Assembly (NCBI GenBank): GCA_037178855.1
Contig: JASJZC010000007.1
Span: 6,324,001 to 6,388,000, forward strand
Origin: Oscheius sp. JU75
Lineage: Eukaryota; Nematoda; Chromadorea; Rhabditida; Rhabditidae
Length of the DNA stretch: 64,000 nucleotides
Direction: 5' to 3'
Shown here: positions 9,808 to 21,710 of the stretch, one piece after another
How positions within the stretch are numbered: position 1 is the first letter of the stretch
How the letters are laid out: the number at the start of each line of letters is the position of its first letter
Made by a program: the position numbers and the translations under genes
Notes under the pieces: model-generated
The model's input: only the letters and a program-made list of their open reading frames with translations
Told to the model about the DNA's origin: nothing
The model's database searches: none

Positions 9808-11675
9808 ATGGTTAGCCTCGAGGAGCTTATTGATGAATTGCGCAGTATTTTTGAAGACAACCACGTTGACATTCAGGAAGTGAGTAAAAATTTTCCTCGA
9901 ATTCATTTTCATTTTTCAGGTGACGAGGCTTCTTGAGTCATACAAGAGTAATGTCCACGATTGGGGCAAATATGCAATGTTCGACGACCATAAGTAAGCA
10001 TACTGTCTAAGGGTGTGGTCAATTCCAATTTTAGGTACACTCGGAATCTGGTTGACATTGGCAACGGAAAGTATAACTTGATGATTCTTTGTTGGGGGCC
10101 TGGTATGGGAAGCAGGTTTTGAAGCCACACTGTTGGTCTTTAACCATTGAATTACAGTATCCACGATCATACGGATGCTCATTGCTTCGTCAAAGTACTG
10201 GACGGAAACCTTTTGGAAACCAAATACGCCTGGCCAGAGCCCGATGTTCAGGACAAACCCTTGAAAGAGGTTGAGAAGAATGTCTATGATAGGAATGGTG
10301 TCTCCTACATGAGTGGTGAGTAAAACTAAAATCCATTAGCCACTGTAATCTGTTTTGAAGTTCAACAATTGTGTACGTGATAGTTGCGATATTCGTCATC
10401 TTCAGTTTTCTGTTTCGCCGAAAACGCAAAGATTTCCGGGGCAACGCGTTGACAAGAAGGGAGGGGAACTAGAAAATGCCCGATCGAATTGATTATGTCA
10501 TTCATCAACACGTGATACCGGAGGTGAAACCGCATCGGTGAATCAGGGTTCTACAGTATCTTTAAAAAATGGAGAAATAGATTTCTGCAATCGATTTCAG
10601 ACAAAATTTGACACGTAATGCCAACTTTTCTATGGTAGATTGACATCTTTATACACGGTGTCCCTGTTTCAATAAAGTCTCCGAACATGAGAACGTGTTC
10701 GAAATTGTTGTTGCGTATGCAACCGCGCACTTTGGATCTCTTACAGTAATCTCACGGCTGATGCCGATTGAACTGTTGAATAAACAAGCGCTGCTTAGCC
10801 ATAGTCAGTCCCGTTCATTGTATGTGCAAAATAATTACAGATAATACACGTAACATACTCGAAATTGTTTTGAGCTACAAACACCTGAGATTGTAGAGAC
10901 GATTTGAAAGGAACCCCCTGATGATAACTTGTTATAAGAGAAGCGTAGTTCGCACTTGTAATACATAGCTAGACATGTGAATCAGGTTTCAAATTTCACT
11001 GATCCTTTTTGGAAGATGCCATCATCCCATAGTGGCTTCAAATCGTGTGTTCAGTATTGTTGCTCGTCACGACGCAAACATTCACAGAACGTGGCAAATT
11101 TCAATTGAGGGGTTTCAATTGTATCAAGCGTTTTTTGCGCTAAGAGTACAAACGAAGATCTTGCAGATAAACTGGGACTGCATCGTATGGAGAACCCAAG
11201 TCATTCGGATGGAGCCGTATCACTTCACCTCTACATTCCACCCTACCAGACCTGTAATGCGTTCGATGAGGTACGGACTACCAGACGTTCCCCCGTCTAA
11301 ACCCAATAGGTGATAGTTAGTCAGGCAAGCGTACACGTGCATTAAGCGGGAAGTGACGCGTAAAAAGTCAAAAGAGGTAGTTTAATTATTGGCAATATCA
11401 CCATACGTCCCAAAACCAAATTAAAGAACCAGATTGTTTACTACAGTTCCGGGCTGGAAATAGCGGTGGTCTCGCGCTAACAAGGAAAACTTGATTAAAA
11501 CATTTATTCTCAGAGAAGCGGAAAGAAAACGCAAGTTCAAGTCACTTTCTACTCAAAGTATGGACACATGGTTGACTACAAAGGCTCGAAAGAGGGCAAG
11601 ATAATCGGCTACCCATCCCAAGTACTCAATCCTACTATCGCATCATCCGAGAAGAGCACAATTTCGTTAATGTAG
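9808..11675 (+). CDS. cdo-1: Cysteine dioxygenase
   Basis: Six exons (9808-9879, 9920-9993, 10035-10115, 10158-10315, 11167-11270, 11514-11675) give 216 residues, close to the usual 200. The enzyme oxidises L-cysteine to cysteine sulfinate using Fe(II) and O2, in the cytosol. The cupin iron ligands are His78 and His80 ([12 protein letters not shown]) and His134 (LGLHRMEN). Cys85 and Tyr151 can form the Cys-Tyr cofactor, and the Ser147-His149-Tyr151 triad (SLHLY) is intact. YTRNLVD and YNLMILCWG match animal CDO closely. Intron 4 is unusually long (851 bp) and holds an odd open frame encoding a membrane helix. Start chosen as the first in-frame ATG, which matches family length. Confidence 0.95.
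10363..10468 (+). other. Open frame encoding a membrane helix inside cdo-1 intron 4
   Basis: After a possible acceptor (TTTTGAAG) an open frame encodes [18 protein letters not shown] followed by RRKRKDF and ends with TAG. This is the look of a single-pass membrane anchor with a basic cytosolic stop-transfer tail. In the same frame after TAG comes a further 21 open codons from ATG 10476 to TGA. The phase does not fit splicing from cdo-1 exon 4. It may be an exon of an unseen nested gene or chance. Confidence 0.25.
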
Positions 11676-14600
11676 AAAGTTGATTGTTTTACCCGTCTCT
11701 GCACAATAATTATTCCCGTTTTAGCTCTGCCACTCACATATGTACATTTGTGTTCATGAAACTTGTTCATAACATATAAAGGGTCAATAGGCTAAACGTG
11801 TTACGGTATGAAGTGCAGACAGTTGTTGTAAATAGCGGAGAAAGGACAAGCGATGATGACGTTATTGTTTTGACGTTACATGTCTGGTCCTGCTTCTAAT
11901 CTACTCATTTTTAGACGGGCAGATGCTTTTCTGTCTTACGCGAACTGTTATTTTCGCATAAACAGACTCTTTGCGCCTCCCTTCCAGCTCCCTTGAACAC
12001 ATGTGGTATTACTTTGTGGGGATACTTTTCAGAGAAAAGTCGCATCTATTTAGTCTGCCACTAGCCACCACACTGTCAATGGCCGCAAAATGCCACCTTG
12101 AAATGCCACTGCTTAATTATTTAGGCTAATTTGTTAGACCTTACCCTCCTAACCACTTTATCCTTCTGAAAATGATGGAATTCTACCTCGCTGTGCAGCT
12201 ATTTTCGGCATACCATTCATTCTCTCCTTTTCAACTCAAAGTTCCATATATAGCGATCCTCTTTAAACGTGACGTAACGGTCGACCAGACTCCAACTGGG
12301 ATACTGAGTTAGGATTTGAAACATTTCTTATTACTTGAGACGCGCACACAGGTGTAACTTGTGACAAAGCTCGCCAGGTTACACCTGTTTGTTTTCAATG
12401 AATATTCAGCAGCTCTCTCGGAATTCGGTCACAGTTTAGAAAATCCTTGCAGATGGTCATCATCGAGATTAGAAGTTCATTTTTTTTCTTTAATCAAATA
12501 GTCGCAGAGGGTTGAGAGAAGCTACAACCTGTCAAGCACAGGCATTGTTCCCCCACTCAGTGGTCTCCCATGCTTCTCTCTCCTACACTCGGATGTGGCA
12601 TAGGACCATTTTGAATATTTTGACCACATAGATAGGAAGTGACATCCATACGCATAGCGCAACGTCAGAGGCTTCCGCCTCCTTCTTGATGGTGTAGAAT
12701 GCCCCCAGTGGGAGGAAATCCTCCAGCCGCTTTTAAGGTGATCATCACCCCCCAATTTTCACTTTGAAACGACTCTGGTTCCCTACTTTTGCATTCTCGA
12801 CATGTATGCATACCCCCACCTGCGGGCATGTGACTAAAAATTCGTGCTGTTAGGAATCGGCTCATATTTTTATCACTTCTCAAGTCAAAAGATGATCACG
12901 CTTGGGTGAAGCTTCCATTTTCAGTGTTGCCTGACTACAACGCAGGTTTGAGCTGATGCAAAAGATTGTGTCTCGTCGTGTGTGCGGAGGCGGTGTAGGC
13001 AATAGCAATGCTCAGTCAAGCCTCAGTTCGTACTGTTGAACTCGCTGATTTGCTCTGAATTATTCGTGTCATTTTGGAAGACGACACGAAGCGTAAAATT
13101 TGGCATCAAAAGATCTTTTCATGAAATACACACACATAAGCAGTTCCTTCTCCTGCGTGGGTTTCTAATTAGCTCATGTAATAGTGGATGCCGGTAGTCT
13201 TTAGGCGAAGCAAGACACCAGTCGTCACCAGAGCGTGTTTTCCAACTTTTCCGTAAATTAAAAACTACCCCCATATAATAACATGCTGTTGTCTCATTCT
13301 CTTTGTGTAAGCACATGGTTTGCTCCACTCGCCACGACTTTTACACCTGTACAATACTACTAATAAGGAAATCGTGTTTCCATGATGCTGACCCACCTGG
13401 TGACATGTCGCTTACAAATGATATTAACCGTACGCACCAACAAGATTTGTCTTTTGTGCCAGCTTACCAAAGCTGTTTTCCCTATTATATGATTTATCCG
13501 AGGAGGCGGGTCCGTCTCCTTGATCCCTTGTAACAATTAGAGCCGATAATTGTGTTATGACCCACTGGTTGTGGAGCCCCTATCTATAGACTCATTAGTT
13601 CTGTTGAATAGTCAACATTTTGTCAAAAAAAGCCGGGCCCTTTGTATTTATCCAAAACATTCCATTTGATGACCTTTATTTGTGTTCCTTATAGTTGTGT
13701 GAGAGAGTATTCACATAAAAGTGACGAGCATGCTCTCGCACTCATTACGCGCGTCTACTAGCGCTTGTTAGACACATATTTTCAGTAGAATCGGTTCACC
13801 TGAAAATACTGCAAGGCAGCCGACCGTGTTTATCTCAACTAACTATCGTATTCTTTCCACCCCCGTTGCTGCGCATGTATGGCTTGATTGGAAAAGATTT
13901 GCTTCCAGAGCAAAGGTAGATCTCGTCGCCTCAGAGCTCATTGAATCCTCATTACTGGAGAGAAGGTTCTGCTGAGCTACTTTGTATCATCCGTTCGATT
14001 CATTCGAGACCCATCTGGTGGTCCGATCCGACTCAAAACCCAATTGCCTTATAAGGTTGTCCCGTTCTTTCTCAATAATTCTATATACACTCACCGCGTT
14101 GTGAAACATTACCAGATCAGCGAAAAACGCCTGGTAATTAAAGTTCATCCCGAACAGGCATCTTTATCATGGGAGTACATTCATTTAGCCTATATTCAGA
14201 AGGGTGCATTATTCACGCTGAGTTGTCCACCACTTTTGCCAGATGCTGTAGGTACCGCGATCAGCGGGGCGGAGCTTGTTTCCGCCCTTCATGTATATCT
14301 TTCAGATGCACTAGTAGAGGCTTCTGTTCGTACGGGGAGACATATCCTGATCTTCAAGATCTCTGCCCAGCCTCATTACCTTGCATAGTATGCCTGCTTA
14401 CATCGGTAGAGAAAGTCAACAGGTGATTTGTCTTGTTGCGCTGTTTTCCACTTGCTCTTTTATTACATTTTAACGTAGTCGGCTTGACATGTCTCATATC
14501 TTATACTCCCAGACCTCCTTCTCTACCACTTGCGCTCCCCCTGGTTATGGTGAGAGGTTGTGACGCAGTGCCCTGTCCACACTCTAGACTTCCCCTTTCC

Positions 14601-14689
14601 ATTTTTGGCCCATTCCGGGTATAATCGTCGTGCTTCGGTTTTTGGAATCTTGTACTCAGAACTTCCTTTGACCAACGAAGACATTTCAG
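11676..14689. other. 3-kb intergenic region upstream of the IL-17 gene
   Basis: No exon chain is supported. A 114-codon open frame at 14044-14388 has no ATG-led, domain-like sequence and no splice support. The region holds an 11-bp inverted repeat (12348-12388), annotated separately. Confidence 0.5.
12348..12388. promoter_or_regulatory. Inverted pair of CAGGTG/T-box-like half-sites
   Basis: ACAGGTGTAAC at 12348-12358 is repeated as its exact reverse complement at 12378-12388, with 19 bases between. Each arm contains both an E2-box (CAGGTG) and a T-box half-site (AGGTGT). Such spaced pairs suit ZEB/ZAG-1 or T-box factors. Binding is inferred only. Confidence 0.3.
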
Positions 14690-16346
14690 CCCTCACAGCT
14701 TGCCAAAATTTCGTCGTTACAACGAATCACGTCAATACTCGTCTTTTTGACACATTTAATATATTCCACAGTGTGAGTACCTTATATTAAACGTAAATCC
14801 GGTTATCGCAACACCTGGCAAATTGCGAAAATTGTTTGACGTTAACCACGCTGCCTAATACAATAAGAAAGCGTCAACTCGCTTATATATGATATATTTT
14901 CAGTCCGTACAGGATCCGGCGGGAAACAGAAGACGATTGGGTGTCATCAGACGAATGTTTTCATCGATATAGCGAGGACAATCACCACAAAATATTCTCG
15001 CATTTTTTACATCGAAAAAACTCGTCACACTATTCACCCATTGCGCCCTCGTATCACCAGGCACTGCTCAAATTAGAGGTAAGTTTTGTAACATTGCGCT
15101 ATCAATTTTCTGCCTGATTCCACCTGTTTTGTGCCTCCTATTCTGAAATGGCCTAAAATGTCACCCAGATGTTTCTTAAGACATTGTTTTGAAAACAAAA
15201 AGGCGCGTTCCTGCCATTAATGGACCGCCAAAATCTGCTTAACAACATGCCACTAGTGGTACTTTGAGGTGATGTGGTCTTTGGACATAATCAGCAAGCA
15301 AGTCGTTTGTGTAACAAGAGTGAGATTGAGAGATCGTAGGCGGCATTTAGGAGAGCACTGCCGTTCAGAAAACGCAAAAGTTGCATATCTGCATAAATTG
15401 TTGGTAATTTAGCTTGTGAAGTCCTTATGACGTGATGATTTACCATTGAGAAGAGAGACGTCGCCGCGATAAATTGAACCATTCAGTGATCCACTGACCT
15501 CATCGCCATAACAAAGATTCCAAAGCAAAACACTCTTGTCATCACAACTACTGGGTACATAAGCATTACCCCTACTAGAAGAAAGCCTTAATTAAGATGA
15601 CGCACACACATAGCAGGCCTTTGAACGTGCTTCCAATGTTCTTTAGAAGATTCATCTCAGTAGGAGAAGCCCGAGAACGATAGCCGTATAGTCGCGAAAG
15701 TTTCTGAAATTAAAGAAACCCTTCAAAGTTCGTACATACCAGTTTACTAAGTTCCGAATTTTGCTCGAAATTCTCGGAAACCACACGTTGAATCAAGCTT
15801 AGATACTAATTTACAGATGAGCGGCTTACGACATGGGGAGCAGATTACGACGAGTTCCTCTTCATGTAACAGCAAAAAACTCGACGTTATCAGTGCGGAG
15901 ACACCTTTACGGGAACGAGCTCTCTGCAAGTTTGAATACGTCCTTAACTACAACCCGAAAAGGCTGCCGGCAGCCTTAACCGAGGTCAAATGTAGTTGTC
16001 CACGACCAAACTCTAAATTGGTCGGAAAGAGGATCTTTGAATGTGAAGCACTACGATATCAGGTAAACAGAGACGATGCTGAAAACAACCGCCAATTATA
16101 GGTGCGCGTACTGTTATTCGACGAATCCTGTCAAACATTCCGTGAGCATACCGAAAACATAGCCTTGGCTTGCATTCCCGTAGTTCAAGTAAGTTTTTCC
16201 AACCCAATTGTCGTGTTGAGCGTTATCTCAGTTGATTTTGGGTTGGTTGGGAGAACCTCATTAACCTGTAGTTTCAGGCAAACGCCAATGCCGACGGCGA
16301 GGAGAACTTCATGTTCCCGCTAAAGGCCGCCGATGTCCCGACCTAA
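14690..16346 (+). CDS. ilc-17.1: Interleukin-17-like cytokine (5' end uncertain)
   Basis: Exons 14690-14772, 14904-15078, 15817-16062, 16102-16188 and 16278-16346 join with consistent phases. The core shows the IL-17 fold signature: [19 protein letters not shown], then [19 protein letters not shown] and a final strand [12 protein letters not shown]. Six cysteines lie in the core. IL-17 cytokines are secreted cystine-knot dimers; in C. elegans ILC-17.1 acts as a neuromodulator. A hydrophobic stretch in the first exon ([15 protein letters not shown]) could be the signal peptide, directly before the basic PYRIRRE, but no initiator ATG was found, so at least one 5' exon is missing. The long intron 15079-15816 has no recognisable content. 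Confidence 0.75.
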
Positions 16347-16635
16347 CCAGCTTTGTCTCCTTGCTGTGCTGTCATATGCCGCTTCGAGAAGTGGTTATCT
16401 ACCGGTTCATAGATGTTTCAGTCTTTATTCGTGATTTTAACAGTATACCTGAGTCGTATTTTGTTTGTGTCGAAGTCAGAGATGTTCTAACCAGCATTAT
16501 ATGTGTATTTGTTGTGAAAAAATGGTAGTTCTTTCCATCCCCCAAAATCTGATGACATTATTCAAGTTTTGTACACTAATTCGAGATCTCTTTCTCTCTG
16601 TCTCTTGACTGTCCAATCTCCAAGATATGATCTTT

Positions 16636-16641
16636 AATAAA
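16636..16641 (+). terminator. Poly(A) signal of the IL-17 gene
   Basis: AATAAA lies 290 bases after the stop at 16344-16346; it is the first such hexamer after the stop. Confidence 0.5.
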
Positions 16642-17479
16642 CCTACGTTAATTGTCAGTCTATTCATAGTTATTTCGAGAGTTAGTGTGGGAGATGTTCA
16701 AACAGAAATGTCTTAGGGTCCATTAGTAAAAAGACATTAAACAAAGACGTACGCCCTCTTGAAAGTAATCCGTCGAAACCAAGATGACACCAGATAATGC
16801 TGCAGGCGCCTTTAGACAGTCTGGTGTTCAAATTTCCTCTTTCTCTTGTTGAAAATAGAAATGCGCAATTCTGTTGAAAGTTGCGTTATCTACGTGTCCA
16901 AGATGAAAAAGGTAGGTGGAAGAAACCTGACACTGCAAATACCTACTGCTCCTTTTATTTAAAAGGATTGTCCGACGGTTGTGAAAACCCTGAGAGCTTA
17001 CTTTTCGAGTTATTAAGTTCTGCAGTTAGCAGCCCAAACCTTGTTAATTTTTTTTTCTCATTACTGTTAGTAGAACATTGTTTCTTTCCTGTAATCCCCG
17101 ACAGTGAGGAGATGGCCTCGTACACTTTCGTAGAATGCGCGACGCATAAAAACTCTGTACATTAAGAATTTAAAATGAGTTCATTTGATTACAAATGTTC
17201 CGATGTCTGCGATAGCTTTTTAATCATCGTCCCTTCTCCAACCTTTTTGCCACTAAATGCATGTTGCAAGTCGAGGACAAATTTGATTTTTAGCGATGGC
17301 GATTTTAGCCACCTGAAATGTTTTTTGCTTGAGCCCCTCCTGGCGCAAATATCTTTTTCAAATTCAATGAGACTTTCATTAAAAGTAGACAAGCAGTTCG
17401 ACTTATTTTGGCTGCTTGCAGTTTTCTCATTCACTCGGTCTTATGTTCGTCTCAGTCGAGCTTTTCTCGGTTAAAAAAG

Positions 17480-18055
17480 TCGTTTGGATCCTGAATCTTG
17501 AAATGGGCGCTGAAAGAATTTCCCAGAAACGTAGGGGTTAGTCATGCTTGTGTCGAGACACTAACTCCTTTCATAAACAAGGTTTCTTTTTATCGCATAT
17601 TAGCGTATACGCTATGGGGTCACCTCAGTATTCTTGGCTACGACGGGTCTTAAAATTACCTAAAGCCTTATCTGAGAAATGATGTCTGGATTCTTGTAAG
17701 GGTTTATCCGGAAAGGGAGGGAGCACTATGATCTTTATGATGAGATCCGATGAGCATTAGTCAAATGGTCGTTGAAAAGTGCTGTGGAATAATCTTCAAA
17801 GTTTTCAAAGTGCAGTGTTTATCTGCAAAACTTCAAAGCGCCTATTCATCTTCGGTGTTCCACCTAGCGCCTTTTCAGTTCTTGCTGATTTTTATATAAA
17901 TTCGAACAGAAGTCTATCATTGAGAATGTGAAGTCGAAGTCATGTTCATACAGCTTATGCGACTTAGTATTAAAAAAATTGTTTGGATGTGCTTCACCGG
18001 GATCTCAAAATGGATTCTGATAGTTTTTCCCAGAAACATAGGGGTTAGTCATGCC
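17480..18055. repeat. Diverged direct repeat pair
   Basis: The segments at about 17480-17560 and 17975-18055 share an almost identical core, CCCAGAAAC(G/A)TAGGGGTTAGTC, preceded in both by a GTTTGGAT..., AAATGG and TTTCCCAGAAAC order. They look like two copies of an old repeat element or a local duplication. Boundaries were set by eye. Confidence 0.5.
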
Positions 18056-20222
18056 AGAATAACAAATAAGTCAAAAGTATTAGTTTGTATTTTTGTTGAC
18101 ACCAAAAAGTGCAAAATTTGGAAGTATTAAGCTGCTTGCATCTTTTCTGTATGATATGTTCGGTGTAAACAATAGTCCGGGCCCCAAAAACTTTGCACAC
18201 TCCAGCTGTTTACAGTAAATTTCGATATCAAGAAAATTTGCATAAATTTTTCAATCGGATACTCTCACCCGAAGATTGGCACCGTGTTTTTGAGAATTTG
18301 AACACCCACTCGTCGTGCGGGTCAGACAACGCATTACGGAGCCTCATTTTACACGCAAACTGATCCTCCCTCATAATTGGTTACAAACATCTTGTGAGGG
18401 AAGGAAGCCTTGACGGTTTTTTCCACTTTCTGACGAACAGAATTTGCAATCGCTTTCGAAGAACTTCAAAACCGGCTCTTTCTATCCGCCTGACCACTTC
18501 TACCAGATCATATTGTTCATTTAAACTCCAGAACCCAGAGCGTGATAGAGATTATGCAAAGTAAGGCACTCTGAGGGTTGAAGCTCCCTATTCTTATTCC
18601 AAGGTGCATGTTTCATTTAAGGCGGCGGACAAGAGTTCAAGTGGGACTAATCTTTTATCCGACAGCGCTCGAATGATCCCTACCTGTATCATTATGTAGC
18701 AGAGCTAATTTCTCATCAGTGTCTGCTCACGGAAATTTGTCGTAATTTGTGCCGAAAGGCTTCGTCTGGAAAGTTCAATGTTCGGAAGCATCAGTGGTCT
18801 GGCTTTCACTCCCTGTGCCTATGTGTGCTTGCCCAATTTGTTGAAACTTCATTAATTCGTCTAAATACAACGCGATCTCTAGCTTCAAGATGCAATTTGA
18901 GCTTTCGGCTTTTTCTTCTTTTCATTTATGTGTGCAATTACGACCTTATACCCCTTCGAGCAATAAATGGAAACTTTATGCTCGAGTCCAAAAAGTCGCA
19001 CCCAACCAGGTGCAAGAAGTTTTTCTGTGGGCCTGTTTCAAGTGCGTACTCAAACTCAAACGTCTTACACTTGTGTTGCACATGTGTTGAACGTTTAGCT
19101 TCCAAAATTTGCTTAGTTATCATTCTTTCCCACCATTCTTTAGTCTTGCCGCCATTTTCTAAGCATTTCCCTCTTTTCAAACAAAAAACGGTGGAACCGC
19201 ACATGTGCATTGTGTGATGTACATTAATAATAAAAGATGCAGCTTTTTCTGCACGGAGCGGAGCCATCTGAGAGCGCATTCAATCATTTTAGGAAGATCT
19301 CCTGTTTTATTCAGTCTGCGCACAGGGTGCGAACAAATGCTAAGTCTATACAATATTCTGCCGACGCCTCACATAGACGAAAAGGAACTTTTTTCTTTTT
19401 TGCCAGCTGTACTCCCACGAACAGCCGTTCTTTGTTTCAAGAATTTCAAATTCAAAGAAAACTGAATTCTTAGACAATTAAGAGCATACGGGTCCTTTCT
19501 CATCGCTGCCTGCATTAGGATTTCTCCTCTTGAACACCACCGGGAAATCATCTTCACCATTCATGCGGCGGGGAACATCCTGATTTTTTCATCGCTTTTG
19601 CAAAACAGAAGTAGTACTTAATTCCGACTTTTAGCACTCCCAAGTGTCTCAAGAGTGACTCGGATTCTTTCAATGGTCTACAAAACCTAAACGTCATGCG
19701 TTGATCCCCAAAAACGAATCTCTAGACCTGGTGTTCCATTTCAAAACATACATGCATGTTCTACGTCGCATTATTCACTACACAACAGCACCAGCATTTC
19801 TTGATTTGTCTGGGTCTCTGTCCCCACCTTTCTGCTGTTGTTCCTATTTTTCCTTGGTCTTCATTAGAGGAAGACCCAGAATCGAGGTTTTCATAACTGT
19901 GAGAGTCAATTATCTTAATTGCACCCCCGTCCTTGTCAAAGTCCAGACGTCCTACAGCGAAAATTTTTCTTCCTTGCATACTCAGAAGGAAGCACAATCT
20001 TTGCACCTAGACAGACTATCATTGCTCTCAGCGTTGTGAAAGCATAATCACATTTGGCGGAACAATTATTTTTTTTTAGCTAAAATGATTTTTAGCGCTA
20101 AAGCGAATAATCTCCCGTGCTACCGGCTCTGATTGCTGGGCATAAATGTCACGAAAAATGACACTGCAATTCCTCTATTTCATTTCTTCCTACTCATTGC
20201 ACAAACAGTCATTTTGCAGAAA

Positions 20223-21710
20223 ATGAACGACACAACAAGTGGTCCCGACTATCAAGCCATCTTTTACAACTCTTCGATAGCTTGCACGATTCTCTCCATC
20301 ATTGCCTTTCTTGTCAATCTGTACCTGATTATCGTGGGTTGCCCACAGTTAACACCACTAATCCACAAGTTTTTAGTGCTCCCGATACCTAAGGCGTCCA
20401 ATCGGAATCAATCTACGTCTTTGTGTCTCACTGTCCGCTTCCGATGCCCTTGCTGCTTTCTGCTATATCTTGACCTACTGCATCAATGTCATATTCCAAA
20501 GTGATATCTCTAATTGCTGGTCGCTACTGCTCGAGGTAAACACCGTGGTTCTACAAATGCATTTCCTTCTTTAGGTCATCAAGTTCACCACATTCTTCGC
20601 ATCTGTAAGCACTCTGCTCATTTTAGCACTTAATCACTACGTCGGCATCGTCTATCCTCTAAGAAGGTAGTTCAGTTCTCTGACATAGATACTCCAGCCT
20701 TTTTAGGGATGTCATAACAAATGGCAGTGTCCGCTTCGCCATTCTTATGTCATACTTGGTTCCGCTTGTCGTTTTTTCAGCGCTCTTCTGCGTGGTTCCC
20801 GGCGGATTTCGTGCTCCGATAGCTTTTGGCTTCTTTTCAAAGGACGGATGTGCCAGTCGGAGGTTTTTACGTAAGTCGGAGATAAAAACTTCAGTGACGA
20901 TGTTTTGCAGAATCCTCCATTGTTCGATCTGTTATTGTTGGTCCTTTCATCATCTTTGTCCTTCTTATATCCTTTCTCTATTGTCACATCATCTACCACA
21001 TGAGCCGAACAGCAAAGGACCCATTGATAATTAATAACACAAACAAACGAAAATACAATGCAAAGCTCCTGAGTACGCTTGCTCTACTGGCCGGCTCAGC
21101 TGTCATTGGTAAGTGTTTGGTCGACTAAGACATTAAGGTTCTTGTTTTAGGCTGGCTGCCAACCACAGTCCTCTTCGCACTCATCTGTCAAGAATGCATC
21201 TTTCCAATCGCTTTGCCTTCGCTGATGTATCTAACGTATGTTCGATCGAAAACGCATACAAAATACATACATCTTCCAGGATCTTGAGTCACTTCCTTAA
21301 CATCTTTAAGCTCATATTTGACGCGCTAATTTACGCCAGTCGTCTGATCGAAATTCGATTTGCCATGTGGGAGTTCCACAACTCGGTCTTATCCTCTATT
21401 GATAGTGATTTGGCATTTACAATCTCCATAAAAACGGAAGTTTAGACATTTTCGGGACTAAGAAGTACAGAAGGAACGTTCCTCAAGAGTTCCAGAAGTA
21501 CATCAACGATTCAACTCGATCTTTGAAGACGCGCCAACTTGATGGAGGAGCCAACTACTCGAACAAGAAATCAGTAACATCGCAGACGTCTTTCTCGAAA
21601 CCTACAGTTGTAAATAGTGGACGGGTATGTTTTCTGTTCCAGAAAGATAGTAGTCACAATTTCAGCTGTCATTGAAAGATAATATGGGCCATTGTCACGC
21701 GGAGGTTTAA
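20223..21710 (+). CDS. Class A (rhodopsin-like) G protein-coupled receptor, orphan
   Basis: Multi-exon gene starting at ATG 20223. TM1 lies in the first exon ([18 protein letters not shown]). TM2 has [10 protein letters not shown], matching LAxSD. TM3 ends in [13 protein letters not shown], where DRY is replaced by NHY. TM4 and TM5 lie at about 20740-20990. TM6 is [17 protein letters not shown] with the FxxCWxP-like WLP. TM7 has [11 protein letters not shown] in place of NPxxY. An extracellular N-glycosylation site (NDTT) precedes TM1. A 46-bp intron in the tail (about 21404-21449) restores a longer cytoplasmic tail ending CHAEV at 21707. It resembles peptide or amine receptors in general; the ligand is unknown. 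Its neighbour at 25-26 kb encodes neuropeptides, but no link is shown. Confidence 0.8.

Larger units (their letters stand above)
16347..20222. other. 3.9-kb AT-rich intergenic region
   Basis: No gene supported. Open frames at 16881-17165, 17175-17474, 18747-19217 and 19701-20039 have irregular composition and no domains. A diverged direct repeat is present (17480-17560 and 17975-18055). Confidence 0.5.

Noticed and set aside
14044-14388. 114-codon plus-strand open frame
   Set aside because: No recognisable family, and no clear splice sites linking it to the IL-17 gene downstream.
18747-19217. 156-codon plus-strand open frame
   Set aside because: No domain, no splice context, Cys/Leu-rich irregular composition, and a long open frame on the opposite strand; judged chance.
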